The notes: generated from the sequence alone by a model not told the origin. 64,000 bases of DNA from Mangrovihabitans endophyticus (GCF_014646155.1 NZ_BMMX01000003.1:1-64000); one strand, 5' to 3'; positions 1-9,044 are shown, numbered from the stretch's first letter. Translations and numbers: made by a program.

Positions 1-58
1 GTGGGCGCGTGGGCGCGGGGGCGCGTGGGCGCGCGGGCGGCGCGGGTCACCGGAGCGC

Positions 59-76
59 GGGGGCGGGCGGGTGGGG
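59..76 (+). other. G-quadruplex-capable G-run
   Basis: The + strand reads GGGGGCGGGCGGGTGGGG, four G-runs with one-base loops, the tightest arrangement for a G-quadruplex. It lies about 40 bases beyond the stop codon of the minus-strand CBM6 gene, inside a very G-rich stretch (1-110) built of GTGGGCGCG-like units. No gene is seen in bases 1-113. Whether the structure forms or matters is unknown; G-runs also arise by chance at this GC content. Confidence 0.4.
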
Positions 77-113
77 CGGCGGCGGGGTGTGTGGCGGGCT
101 TGGGGGCTGCCTG

Positions 114-779
114 TCAGGACGCCGGTTCGCCCCGGGTGAACTGGAAGTAGTTGACGTTCACGAAGTCGTCCGGCTTGTCGTTGCCGAACGTCAAGAAGAC
201 CGTGTGCACGCCCGTCACCGCCGTCATCGGGGTCACGTCCGTGCGCCAGTTCTGCCAGCCGCCCGTGTTCGTCGTGTTCAGGGTTGCCAGCGGTGCGGCA
301 TCCAGCGCGTCCATCCGCACCTCGATCCGGCCCGGCGCCTGCGCCGCCACCGCCACCCGGGCGACGAACTGCACCGGCGGCTGATCGCCGAAGTTGATCT
401 GGTCGTAGCGTAGCCAGTCGCCGTTGTTGATCCAACCCACGTTCTGGCCGCCGCCCGCGTCCTCGGTGTCCTGCACGTCGATGCCGTTCTTGTCGGCGAA
501 CGCCTCGGCCTGGATCGGCTGGTAGGCGTCCGTGCCCACCGGTGCCGCCGGCGGCGGGGGCGCGGACGGTGCCGCCGATGCGGACGGGGCCGCCACCGAC
601 GGCGGCGCGGACGCCGGGCCCGCCGAGACCGAGGTCTCCGGGGTCGCCGCCGCGGAGGACGGCTCGGACGCCATCCGGCCCACCACGAAGCCCGCCAACA
701 TCAACACGACCACGGCGCCGCCGATGAGCAGGCGCCGGCGCGTGGTGCGGGACCGGGATTGGTAGACCGTGGGCGGCAT
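114..779 (-). CDS. Membrane-anchored carbohydrate-binding (CBM6-like) protein
   Basis: A 221-residue protein with a basic N-terminus, one membrane helix or uncleaved signal (about residues 19-38), a low-complexity Ala/Pro/Ser linker (about 40-90) and a C-terminal beta-sandwich resembling CBM family 6 (about 95-217). The CBM6-like signature is GWINNGDWLRY, followed by conserved aromatics near the C-terminus. It should sit outside the cell, tethered to the membrane, and bind a polysaccharide; no catalytic domain is present. The start lies 8 bases after the stop of the upstream ABC ATPase gene, so it is probably the last gene of that operon. No clear ribosome binding site is visible, which fits translational coupling. 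The ligand cannot be told from sequence. Confidence 0.8.
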   Translation of the reverse strand: MPPTVYQSRSRTTRRRLLIGGAVVVLMLAGFVVGRMASEPSSAAATPETSVSAGPASAPPSVAAPSASAAPSAPPPPAAPVGTDAYQPIQAEAFADKNGIDVQDTEDAGGGQNVGWINNGDWLRYDQINFGDQPPVQFVARVAVAAQAPGRIEVRMDALDAAPLATLNTTNTGGWQNWRTDVTPMTAVTGVHTVFLTFGNDKPDDFVNVNYFQFTRGEPAS

Positions 780-786
780 CAGCGCA

Positions 787-1833
<1,047 letters not shown>

Positions 1834-1844
1834 CGTCGTCGTCC

Positions 1845-2933
1845 TTACGGCAGCCGGGGCGAGATGTCGGTCTGGAACACCTGGTCGGGCTCGTGCAGAT
1901 GGCAGCGGGAGGTGTGTCCCGGGTCGGCGGTGCGCGCCAGCAGATCCGGCTTCAGCGTGCGGCACCGGTCCTGCGGCACCCGATCGCGGAACTCGCACCT
2001 CGGGTGGAAGGCGCAGCCGCTCGGCACGGCCAGGAGGCTGGGCGGCGTACCGGGAATGGGGTGCAGCGGCGCCGGTTCGCCGGTCAGCGCCGGCACGCTC
2101 TCCAGCAACCCCCAGCTATACGGGTGCAGCGGCGTACCCAGCACCTTCTCCACCGGGCCCTGCTCGATGGCGCTGCCCGCGTACATCACCAGGATGTCGT
2201 CCGCGATCTCCGCCACCACGCCCAGGTCATGGGTGATGAAGACGACCGCCGAACCGAAGTCGCGCTGCAGGTCGGTGATCAGGTCGAGGATCTGCGCCTG
2301 CACCGTGACGTCCAGGGCGGTGGTGGGCTCGTCGGCGATCAGCAACTTGGGGTCGTTGACCAGGGCCATCGCGATCATGGCGCGCTGGCGCATGCCGCCG
2401 GAGAATTCGTGCGGATAGTTGTCCACCCGCCGCCGCGGGTTCGGGATGCCGACCCGGTCCAGCATTTCGACCGCGCGCGCCTTCGCCGCGCGCTTGGAGA
2501 CCCGGCGATGCGTCCGGTACGCCTCCATGATCTGGTCGCCCACGGTGAAGTACGGGTGCAGCGACGACTGCGGATCCTGGAAGATCATCGCCGCGTCCAC
2601 CCCGCGGTAGCTCTCCAGGGCTCGTTCGCTCAGCCCGGTGATCTCCCGTCCGCCGACCTTGATCGAGCCGGAGATGCGGGCCGTCTTGGCGTCGTGCAGA
2701 CCCAGCACCGCCATGCTGGACACGCTCTTGCCGGAGCCGGACTCGCCGACGATCGCCAGCGTGCGGCCCAGCGGCAGGGAATAGCTCAGGCCCTGCACCG
2801 CGCGCACCAGGCCGTCCGCGGTCGGGAACTGCACATGCAGGTCGCTGACCTCAAGGTACGGCTCCTCGTTCGCCCGCTTGGCCCGGGCGGCTCGGGCCAC
2901 GGTCTGCGGCGCCCTGGTCGTCTGGTCGGTCAT
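1845..2933 (-). CDS. Peptide/nickel-type ABC transporter ATPase (OppD/DppD family)
   Basis: A 362-residue ATPase, partner of the next gene; the pair would form the heterodimeric motor of the importer. Walker A is GESGSGKS, the signature FSGGMRQR, Walker [12 protein letters not shown], and the H-loop is FITHDLGVV. The C-terminal oligopeptide extension with a cysteine pair ([11 protein letters not shown]) is present. The ATG start has a purine-rich AAGAAGG about 10 bases upstream. It lies 31 bases after the permease stop codon, so it is co-transcribed with the permease. Length and motifs are typical of the family and nothing looks broken. Confidence 0.94.
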   Translation of the reverse strand: MTDQTTRAPQTVARAARAKRANEEPYLEVSDLHVQFPTADGLVRAVQGLSYSLPLGRTLAIVGESGSGKSVSSMAVLGLHDAKTARISGSIKVGGREITGLSERALESYRGVDAAMIFQDPQSSLHPYFTVGDQIMEAYRTHRRVSKRAAKARAVEMLDRVGIPNPRRRVDNYPHEFSGGMRQRAMIAMALVNDPKLLIADEPTTALDVTVQAQILDLITDLQRDFGSAVVFITHDLGVVAEIADDILVMYAGSAIEQGPVEKVLGTPLHPYSWGLLESVPALTGEPAPLHPIPGTPPSLLAVPSGCAFHPRCEFRDRVPQDRCRTLKPDLLARTADPGHTSRCHLHEPDQVFQTDISPRLP

Positions 2934-2964
2934 GCGGCAGCCTTCTTGGAGAGTCGACGGTGGT

Positions 2965-3942
2965 TCATCCGAGCCGGACCCGCGGGTCGAGGAACGTGTA
3001 CGCGATGTCCACCAGCAGGTTCATCAGGACCAGCGCCACCGAGCCGACGAAGACGCTGCCCAGCAGGGTCGGCAGGTCGTACTGGGCGAAGGCGCGCAGG
3101 GTGAGCATCCCCAGGCCGGGCAGGCCGAAGATGCTCTCGGTGAAGATCGCGTTGGTGAGCTGGAACGCCAGGTCGATGCCGAAGATGGTGGCCACCGGGG
3201 TGAGCGCCGCGCGCAGGCCGTGGCGGTAGACGACGCGGCGGTGGGGGACCCCCTTGGAGCGGGCCGTCCGCACGAAGTCCTGGCCCAGCGACTCGATCAT
3301 GGAGGCCCGGGAGTATCGGGTGTACGCCGCGGCGTTCGCCAGACCCAGGGTGAGCCATGCGGCGACCAGACCGGACGCCCACAACAGCGGATTGTCCAGG
3401 AACGAGTGGTACCCGGTCTGCGGCAGGAACGTGGCGTACAACGCGACAAGCAGCGCCAGCACGAAGTAGGGGAACGAGTTCACCACCAGCGTGGTGCCGA
3501 CGGTCACCTTGTCCAGGGTGGTGCCGCGTCGCTGGGCGGCGATGGTGCCGGCCAGGATGCCCACCGACAGATACACCACGGCGCCGCCGAGGACGATCGA
3601 CAGGGTCACCGGGAACGCCTGTTTGAGCAGCTTGGTGACCGGCTGGCCGAGGGTGTACGAGTAACCCATGCACGGCGCGTCGCAATGCTGCGTGACCCCG
3701 CCGCTGGTGAAGTCCCGGCCGACCACCAGACCCTTCATGTAGGAGCCGATCTGCTCCAACGGCGGCTCGTCGAGGTTGAGGCTCTGCTCGATGTCGGCCA
3801 GCCGCGTCGGCGTGCAGCGCGGACCGCAGATGACGCCGGCCGGGTCGGTCGGGGCGAGGAAGAACAGCGCGAAGCTGGCCACCAGGGTCACGATGACGAC
3901 GGAGATCGCGCTCACGATGCGTTTCAGGATGTACAGCAGCAC
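2965..3942 (-). CDS. Peptide-type ABC transporter permease (DppB/OppB family)
   Basis: A 325-residue integral membrane permease with an N-terminal helix (MLLYILKRIVSAISVV), a large extracellular loop (about residues 30-95) and five further helices. The conserved BPD-type loop that docks on the ATPases lies around YSRASMIESLGQDFVRTARS, close to the usual EAA consensus. Translation starts at GTG with GAGGAG about 7 bases upstream. It is separated from the lipoprotein gene by 122 bases that contain a small hairpin, so it may be expressed at a lower level than the binding protein. With the DppC-like permease at 5867-6892 it would form the channel. Confidence 0.92.
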   Translation of the reverse strand: MLLYILKRIVSAISVVIVTLVASFALFFLAPTDPAGVICGPRCTPTRLADIEQSLNLDEPPLEQIGSYMKGLVVGRDFTSGGVTQHCDAPCMGYSYTLGQPVTKLLKQAFPVTLSIVLGGAVVYLSVGILAGTIAAQRRGTTLDKVTVGTTLVVNSFPYFVLALLVALYATFLPQTGYHSFLDNPLLWASGLVAAWLTLGLANAAAYTRYSRASMIESLGQDFVRTARSKGVPHRRVVYRHGLRAALTPVATIFGIDLAFQLTNAIFTESIFGLPGLGMLTLRAFAQYDLPTLLGSVFVGSVALVLMNLLVDIAYTFLDPRVRLG

Positions 3943-4015
3943 CGTTCGGCTCCTCGGTACAGACAGGGTGTGTGCGTGTGTACGTGCGACGACGGGTACG
4001 CCTGCGGTGGCCCGC

Positions 4016-4033
4016 CCGGCCGGATCAGGCCGG
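4016..4033 (-). promoter_or_regulatory. Intercistronic hairpin inside the peptide ABC operon
   Basis: Between the binding-protein gene and the DppB-like permease gene there is an inverted repeat CCGGCC-GGATCA-GGCCGG (6-bp arms, 6-base loop). Such structures between a binding-protein gene and its permease genes often limit read-through or protect the upstream mRNA, giving more binding protein than permease. That role is inferred from position only; at this GC content short hairpins are frequent. Confidence 0.3.
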
Positions 4034-4064
4034 CCGAACGGACCACCGCGGGTGCGTCTGCGCG

Positions 4065-5807
4065 CTAGCTCTTCAGATACATGCTGGTCATCAGCGGCAT
4101 GCCGACGGTCGGGTCACCGACGGTCTTGCCGATGTTGGTGCCCTGCACGTTCGCGAGCTTGTCGTAGTACCGGGGGAGGGCGATGTACATGCCCATGATC
4201 TTCTGGTCCAGCGCGGCCCACTTGCTGGTCGCCTCCTCTGCGGGGAGGTTGGCGACCGCGTCGATCTCCTTGTCCAGGGCCGGGTCGCTGAGCATGCCCC
4301 AGCTCTGACCGTCGGCGATCGAGTGGGTCTGGAACAGCACCGGAATCCACGAACCGCCGGTCGGCCAGTCCGAGCACCAGCCGGCCGGGCTCTGACCCAT
4401 GTTCACCGGGGCGTCGTAGTCACCGGTCTTGGCCCGCAGGTCGGCGGTGGACACACCGATCGGCTTGACGGTGAAGCCCGCCTTGCGCAGCGCGTCCGCC
4501 CGTACCTGGCTCACCTGCTGGGTCTTCGGTTTGGTGTTGTCGAAGTACCAGCTCACTTCGAAGCCCAGCTTGCCCGCGTCCTGCAACATCTTCTTGGCGC
4601 CGGCCGGGTCGCCGTTGCCGGTGTCCGTCAGGTCGGTGATCGGCGGGTACTTCTGGTAGCCCTGCACGCTCGGCGGCATGACCGTGGTGGCCCGCTGGGC
4701 GACGTAGTCGTTGAGGCCCTCGGTCTTCCAGTTCGCGTCGTACGGCCATGCCTTGGCGATCGCCTTGCGGATCTCCAGCGGAATCTTGCGGGAGTCCATC
4801 TGCACGACGATCGTGCAGGTGCTCTCGCCCGTGACCAGTTGGTCCTGCTTGCCGTTCTGGATGGTCGGGATCACCGAGGCGTCGAGCACGTCGTAGTTGA
4901 GCGTGTTGGCGTCGTTGCCGTTGCTCTGCAGCACCGCGGCCTGGCTCTTGACCGCGTCCACACCCCACTGGAAGTTCCACGCGTCCGGGTAGTCGTGCCG
5001 CGCCGCGTCGGTGTTCGGGTCCCAGTTCGGGTTCCGCTTGAGCTTCAGCGACGTACCCGCCTGGTAGGAGTCGAACATGTACGGCCCGGTGGCCAGCGGG
5101 TGGTTCTTGTAATCCTGCTTGGTGTCCTTCGCCTTCGGGATCGGCGTGAACATCGGGAAGGTCATGAAGAACGGCAGGTCGGAGAACGGCTTCGCGAGGT
5201 GGATGATCAGAGTGTCGGTGCCCTGGGTCTGCACACCCGAGTAGGTGTCGCCGCTCTTGTAGGGGCCCTTGTACTTGTCGCCGTCTGTGAAGAACTGCGT
5301 CTGATACGCCGGGCCGTTGACGTAGATGTCGCGGGCGAACGAGCGCTTGATCGCGTACGCGAGATCCTCGACCTTGACCGGCGATCCGTCCTCGTACTTG
5401 ATGCCCTGCTGCATCTTGAAGGTCCACGTCAGCTTGTCCGCCGACACGGTGCCCAGGTCGGTCAGGTCCGGCACCAGGGTGGGCTTGCCGTTGCGGATGT
5501 CGAACTGCGTCGGCGTACGGAACAGCAGCTTCCCGATCTCGTTCGCGTCGACGTAGTAGATGTCCGTCGGGTCGAAGGTGTTCGGCGTTACCTGCGCCTG
5601 GATGGTGATCGTGCCGCCCGGCTTAGCCCCGGCGACCGGCGTCGCCGGGCCCTTGGCGTTCGGGTCCAGCGCGTTCGACTGGGTCGAGATCTCCCCGGTG
5701 TCCGCGTCCGAGTTGCTGCCGTTGTTGGACGACGGGCTGCTGCAGCCGGTCACCCCCAGGGCCAGGGCGGCGGCTGCCGCGATGGCCACATTCAATCGCC
5801 GTGCCAT
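4065..5807 (-). CDS. Peptide-type ABC transporter substrate-binding lipoprotein (family 5)
   Basis: A 580-residue extracellular solute-binding protein of SBP family 5. The N-terminus (MARRLNVAIAAAAALALG) is a signal peptide ending in the lipobox GVTGC, so the mature protein is anchored by lipid on the outer face of the membrane. A Ser/Asn/Gly/Asp linker follows, then the family-5 fold (GGTITIQAQVTPNTFDPTD, then LTWTFKMQQGIKYEDGSPV and DLAYAIKRSF). The start at 5807 is chosen because AGAGGAGA precedes it; an upstream in-frame ATG at 5822 would place this ribosome binding site inside the gene. It is flanked by its permease genes: the DppC-like gene is upstream and the DppB-like gene downstream, an unusual order. 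The ligand is unknown. Confidence 0.93.
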   Translation of the reverse strand: MARRLNVAIAAAAALALGVTGCSSPSSNNGSNSDADTGEISTQSNALDPNAKGPATPVAGAKPGGTITIQAQVTPNTFDPTDIYYVDANEIGKLLFRTPTQFDIRNGKPTLVPDLTDLGTVSADKLTWTFKMQQGIKYEDGSPVKVEDLAYAIKRSFARDIYVNGPAYQTQFFTDGDKYKGPYKSGDTYSGVQTQGTDTLIIHLAKPFSDLPFFMTFPMFTPIPKAKDTKQDYKNHPLATGPYMFDSYQAGTSLKLKRNPNWDPNTDAARHDYPDAWNFQWGVDAVKSQAAVLQSNGNDANTLNYDVLDASVIPTIQNGKQDQLVTGESTCTIVVQMDSRKIPLEIRKAIAKAWPYDANWKTEGLNDYVAQRATTVMPPSVQGYQKYPPITDLTDTGNGDPAGAKKMLQDAGKLGFEVSWYFDNTKPKTQQVSQVRADALRKAGFTVKPIGVSTADLRAKTGDYDAPVNMGQSPAGWCSDWPTGGSWIPVLFQTHSIADGQSWGMLSDPALDKEIDAVANLPAEEATSKWAALDQKIMGMYIALPRYYDKLANVQGTNIGKTVGDPTVGMPLMTSMYLKS

Positions 5808-5866
5808 GTCTCCTCTTCTCATCTCCGTGACGGACCGTCGTCCCCGGGGGCGGGGCGAGCGGCACG

Positions 5867-6892
5867 TCACCGCCGGGTGCGGGGATCGAAGGCGTCCCGG
5901 ACCGAGTCGCCGAGCAGGCTCAGCGACAGCACCAGGACCGTGATCGCGCCGACGGGCAGCCACAAATACAGCGGGTCGGCCCGGTAGTAGTTCTGCGCGG
6001 AGGCGATGGTGACGCCCCATGACGGCGTCGGCTCGGTCAGGCCGACGCCGAGGAAGGTCAGCCCGGCCTCGGTCACGATGTACTGCGGGAGCGCCAGCGA
6101 GACCGAGATGACGATGGGCGCCACCAGGTTCGGCAGCAGCTCCTTGAACAGCACCCGGTGCGTCGGCACCCCCAGCACCTTCGCGGCGGCCACGAATTCG
6201 CGCTCGCGCAGCGAGAGCACCTCACCGCGGATGAGGCGGGCCAGGTTGGCCCAGCCGAAGAAGGACAGCACGATGATCAGCGAGAAGAACCGGGCTCGGG
6301 CCACGTCGTCCGGCGGCGCGCCCTCGGCCGACCCGACGAAGATGGACAGCAGCACGGCCGGAACCGCGATCGCGAACAGCAGGTACGGCAGGCTCAGCAC
6401 GAAGTCGATGCACCAGGACAGCACGCGGTCGACCCAGCCGCCGGCGAACCCGGCGACCAGACCCACCACGACGCCGATGACAGTGGTCAGCGCGGTGACG
6501 GAACCGGCCACGATGAGCGACGGCCGGGCGCCGTAGACGAAGCGCGCGAACAAATCCCGGCCTAGCCGGGGCTCGATGCCCAGCCAGTGCTCGCCGTTCG
6601 GCGCGATGGTCGGGAAGCCGTAGTCGTCGAGCAGATCCTGGTGGTACGTGGTCGGATCCTGACCCTCCAACGTGGTCAGCAGCGGCGCGAAGATCGCGAT
6701 CAGGATGAAGAGGCCGAAGATGGTCGCGCACACCATGGCCACCTTGTCGCGGCGCAGCCGCTCCAGCGCGATGGCGGTCGGCGACTTGCTCCGGGTACGT
6801 GCGTTCTGCCGGCCGGCCGGTGTGCGCTCGGTGGTCTCGGTGCGAGACTCCGCGCTCTCGGCCACGCCCGAGTCCTCGATCATGGGCTCCAC
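5867..6892 (-). CDS. Peptide-type ABC transporter permease (DppC/OppC family)
   Basis: A 341-residue permease with a cytoplasmic N-terminus of about 45 residues rich in Glu, Ser and Arg, then six predicted membrane helices. The OppC-like N-terminal segment (DKVAMVCATIFGLFILIAIFAPLL) and the BPD loop (LREREFVAAAKVLGVPTHRVLF) are clear. The start is GTG at 6892 with GGAGG nine bases upstream. It is the first gene of the importer operon, 59 bases ahead of the lipoprotein start; canonical dpp/opp operons place the binding protein first and DppB before DppC. The promoter should lie in the long intergenic region upstream. Confidence 0.92.
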   Translation of the reverse strand: MEPMIEDSGVAESAESRTETTERTPAGRQNARTRSKSPTAIALERLRRDKVAMVCATIFGLFILIAIFAPLLTTLEGQDPTTYHQDLLDDYGFPTIAPNGEHWLGIEPRLGRDLFARFVYGARPSLIVAGSVTALTTVIGVVVGLVAGFAGGWVDRVLSWCIDFVLSLPYLLFAIAVPAVLLSIFVGSAEGAPPDDVARARFFSLIIVLSFFGWANLARLIRGEVLSLREREFVAAAKVLGVPTHRVLFKELLPNLVAPIVISVSLALPQYIVTEAGLTFLGVGLTEPTPSWGVTIASAQNYYRADPLYLWLPVGAITVLVLSLSLLGDSVRDAFDPRTRR

Positions 6893-7036
6893 GGGTAGTC
6901 ACCTCCAACGGACACGCACCCCACAGGCGTCGTGCGTGAGAGGTATTCGGATGCTGCGAGTCGCAACGTAGCCCGGAAAACGTCCGTAGGAAATGAGTTG
7001 ACGCATCGAATAAATAACACCTACCGATGTGTGTCG

Positions 7037-7052
7037 TATGACATGCGTCATA
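7037..7052. promoter_or_regulatory. Inverted repeat upstream of the peptide ABC operon (possible operator)
   Basis: TATGAC-ATGC-GTCATA: perfect 6-bp arms around a 4-base centre, 145 bases upstream of the DppC-like start codon in a relatively AT-rich stretch. Its size and symmetry fit a binding site for a dimeric repressor. No regulator gene is adjacent, so the protein that would bind is unknown. Confidence 0.35.
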
Positions 7053-7107
7053 TGCACGCGGCATTATGTCCACTTTGATGGTCTAAAGGGGATCTCCGCG
7101 ACGGACC

Positions 7108-7121
7108 TATGTCCGAATAGC
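7108..7121 (+). repeat. 14-base direct repeat, copy 1 (TATGTCCGAATAGC)
   Basis: TATGTCCGAATAGC occurs here and again exactly at 7470-7483, 362 bases apart. A shorter relative, TTATGTCC, occurs at 7064-7071, and on the other strand at 63710-63717. The copies are in non-coding DNA and flank the response-regulator remnant. They may be sites for a DNA-binding protein, or scars of an insertion or recombination; the sequence does not decide. Confidence 0.5.
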
Positions 7122-7315
7122 GGGATGCCTTGTGACTTCAGGGAATCGTTCCAATGCGCACAGTCGCCGCCCGGTCGGCACGGGCACGGTTTCCCGCGCG
7201 TTTCGACGGCGTGTCCACAGCCGAACGTGGCCCTCAAGGGGCATTTGTTTGGCCGAAATTTTTCAGTATTCGCTCAGCGGTCACCGTCCTCAGTGCCCAG
7301 GCGTCGGTCCGCCAG

Positions 7316-7399
7316 ATGATCCTTTTCGGTCAGGAGCACCTGCGCCAGGCCATGGCCGCCGGCGCCTCCGGATTCGTCGTCAAGGACACCCCCGCCCGT
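7316..7399 (+). pseudogene. Remnant of a NarL-type response regulator receiver domain
   Basis: The + strand encodes about 28 residues (MILFGQEHLRQAMAAGASGF, then VVKDTPAR) matching the end of the receiver domain of DesR/NarL-type response regulators. There the family reads TTFGRPGYLRRAMEAGASGF followed by VVKD. The expected aspartate-bearing N-terminal part and the C-terminal HTH domain are absent from the flanking frames, which turn into unrelated low-complexity sequence. I read this as the fossil of a deleted regulator gene. Recognition is from memory of the family pattern, over a short stretch. Confidence 0.55.
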
Positions 7400-7469
7400 G
7401 CGGCGTGGCGGGCTGGTGGGACTGGCGGGCTGTGGGTGTTGCCGGGTGCCGGCCGCCGCCGGTGAGGGT

Positions 7470-7483
7470 TATGTCCGAATAGC
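7470..7483 (+). repeat. 14-base direct repeat, copy 2 (TATGTCCGAATAGC)
   Basis: Exact second copy of the element at 7108-7121, 83 bases upstream of the GH64 -35 hexamer. With copy 1 it brackets the response-regulator remnant. Confidence 0.5.
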
Positions 7484-7565
7484 ACCAAAGGGCAATGGCG
7501 TGGGGAACTACGGGCATTGGTCGGCGCGGTCGCCTGGGATGACGTTCCGTGTTCGCCGCGGGCCG

Positions 7566-7594
7566 TTGACATTTCGTGATCGTCTCGTGATCCT
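7566..7594 (+). promoter_or_regulatory. Putative GH64 promoter (-35 TTGACA, 17-base spacer)
   Basis: TTGACA at 7566-7571 is followed after 17 bases by GATCCT at 7589-7594, a weak -10 candidate. The perfect operator palindrome at 7597-7610 would then overlap the transcription start. A transcript from here would have a 5' leader of roughly 190 bases before the GH64 start codon. The -35 match is exact; the -10 is weak, so the assignment is tentative. Confidence 0.4.
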
Positions 7595-7596
7595 CC

Positions 7597-7610
7597 TGAG
7601 AGCGCTCTCA
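7597..7610. promoter_or_regulatory. LacI-type operator A upstream of the GH64 gene
   Basis: TGAGAGCGCTCTCA is a perfect 14-base palindrome with the central AGCGCT typical of actinobacterial LacI-family sugar regulators. Very similar sites lie before the GH16 gene (17591-17606 and 17660-17673) and before the LacI gene (15664-15676). This suggests the regulator encoded at 14603-15643 controls the GH64 gene. The site is just downstream of the putative promoter, where bound repressor would block transcription. Confidence 0.65.
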
Positions 7611-7794
7611 TCGACGAGGCGGGCCGGGTATCCGGCCGTTGCGGCCGACGATGCCGCCGCCGAGTGTCGTCGTTGCGGAGCGTGACGACCAGGGCGCATC
7701 CCCCAACATCCCCTGTCCGCGCCCCCGATGCTCTGGTCGTACGACGTCGCCGCTCGGGCGACGCGGCGTCGTGGGGGCCGATTCTGGAGTGTTC

Positions 7795-8979
7795 ATGCGT
7801 TTAAAACGGAAGGTCCTCACCGGTCTGGCCGTTGCCGCCGTCGCGGTGCCAGCGGCCGCCGCCGTCATCCCCAATGCGATGGCCGCCTCCGGACCCGACC
7901 TGCTCCCGCTGACCGTGACAAATGATTCCGGCCGGTCCGACGCCCTGCACCTGTACGTGCTCGGTGTCTCCGGCGACCAGCTCGGTTATGTGGACGAGGC
8001 CGGCGCGTTCACCCCGTGGACCGGGGGCGCCAACCCGCCGGTACCGGCCCCCGACGTCTCGATCGACGGGCCCGCGCAGGGTGCCAGCAAGACCATCTCG
8101 GTGCCCAAGGGCCTGTCCGGCCGGATGTACATGTCGTTCGGCGACAAGCTCGACTTCAAGCTCAGCCAGGACGGCCTGGTCCAGCCGGCGCCGTGGGCCG
8201 GCGGTGACGCCAACACGAACATTCTGTTCGACTGGAGCGAGTTCACCTACAACGATGCGGGCGTATGGCTGAACAGCTCGCAGGTGGACATGTTTGCGGT
8301 GCCGCACGCGGTGAGCGTCACCGGCTCCGACGGCGGCACGCTGACCACCGGCGAGCTCAAGCCGGGCGGCCGGCAGGCGGTCATCGACGGCATCGCGGCC
8401 GATCCGGCGTGGGCTGGCCTGGTGCAGCGCCGCGACGACGGCACGGTGCTGCGGGTTCTCGCCCCGGGCAAGGGCGCCGACGTGGGCAACTTCCCGAGCG
8501 ACTACCTGGACGGTTTCATCGACTCGGCGTGGGCGGCGTACGCCAACGCCGACCTCACCGTGAAGCCGTTCGCCGAGCAGCCCGACACGGTCTTCACCGG
8601 CCGCACCTCGGGTGACGTGATGACCTTCACCGACGCCACCGGCGCGCAGGTGGCCACCTTCGACAAGCCGGCCACCGCCGACGTGTGGGGCTGCGACGGC
8701 GCTCTCGGCGCCCCGAACGACGCCGTGGTCGGGCCGATCGCGCGCAGCCTGTGCGCCGCCCTGCAACGCGGCACCCTGGGCAGCCAGCCGGTCGAGCCGA
8801 GCAGCGATCCGTCCACGTTCTACCAGAACGAACGGGTGAACCTGTACAACAAGCTCGTCCACGAGAACATGGTCGACGGCAAGGCGTACGCGTTCGCCTT
8901 CGACGACGTGGCCAACCAGGAGTCGCTGGTGCACAGCGGCGACCCGACGGCCATCGGCATCACCATCGGCGCGCTCTGA
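7795..8979 (+). CDS. Secreted GH64 endo-beta-1,3-glucanase
   Basis: A 394-residue secreted protein of glycoside hydrolase family 64, enzymes that cut beta-1,3-glucan (laminarin, curdlan, fungal wall glucan), in known members releasing laminaripentaose. Residues 1-31 form a signal peptide (MRLKRKVLTGLAVAAVAVPA, then an Ala-rich cut site). The catalytic pair expected for GH64 appears as E149 (in DWSEFTYN) and D165 (in SQVDMFAVPH), 16 residues apart as I recall for the characterised Streptomyces enzyme. The ATG is preceded by GGAG with a 5-base gap. No separate carbohydrate-binding domain is attached. Operator A upstream suggests LacI control together with the GH16 glucanase gene. A strong hairpin follows the gene. 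Confidence 0.9.
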   Translation: MRLKRKVLTGLAVAAVAVPAAAAVIPNAMAASGPDLLPLTVTNDSGRSDALHLYVLGVSGDQLGYVDEAGAFTPWTGGANPPVPAPDVSIDGPAQGASKTISVPKGLSGRMYMSFGDKLDFKLSQDGLVQPAPWAGGDANTNILFDWSEFTYNDAGVWLNSSQVDMFAVPHAVSVTGSDGGTLTTGELKPGGRQAVIDGIAADPAWAGLVQRRDDGTVLRVLAPGKGADVGNFPSDYLDGFIDSAWAAYANADLTVKPFAEQPDTVFTGRTSGDVMTFTDATGAQVATFDKPATADVWGCDGALGAPNDAVVGPIARSLCAALQRGTLGSQPVEPSSDPSTFYQNERVNLYNKLVHENMVDGKAYAFAFDDVANQESLVHSGDPTAIGITIGAL

Positions 8980-9026
8980 GTCGTCGGCTTGCTCTGAGCC
9001 GTTGGCTTGCTCTGAGCCGTCGGTGA
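8973..9026 (+). repeat. Three 18-base tandem repeats across the GH64 stop codon
   Basis: Units of the form GCTCTGAGYCGTYGGCTT start at 8973, 8991 and 9009; the third is altered at its end. The GH64 stop codon (8977-8979) lies in the first unit. The array probably arose by slippage duplication of the gene's 3' end, since each unit carries the same in-phase TGA. It has no obvious coding role. Confidence 0.75.
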
Positions 9027-9044
9027 GCGCCGAGCCATGATGGG

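Larger units (their letters stand above)
6893..7794. other. Long intergenic region with operator-like repeats and a gene remnant
   Basis: About 900 bases lie between the divergent peptide-ABC operon and the GH64 gene. I see no intact gene. It holds an inverted repeat at 7037-7052, a TTATGTCC element at 7064-7071, an exact 14-base direct repeat (7108-7121 and 7470-7483), a short response-regulator remnant (7316-7399), and the GH64 promoter and operator (7566-7610). Bases near 6960-7120 are noticeably less GC-rich than the surrounding genes, as expected for promoters. Open frames here lack ribosome binding sites and do not resemble whole proteins. Confidence 0.6.

Noticed and set aside
7154..7465. 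A complete 103-residue gene
   Set aside because: Only about 28 residues look like a protein family; the flanks are unrelated low-complexity sequence and no ribosome binding site precedes the ATG.
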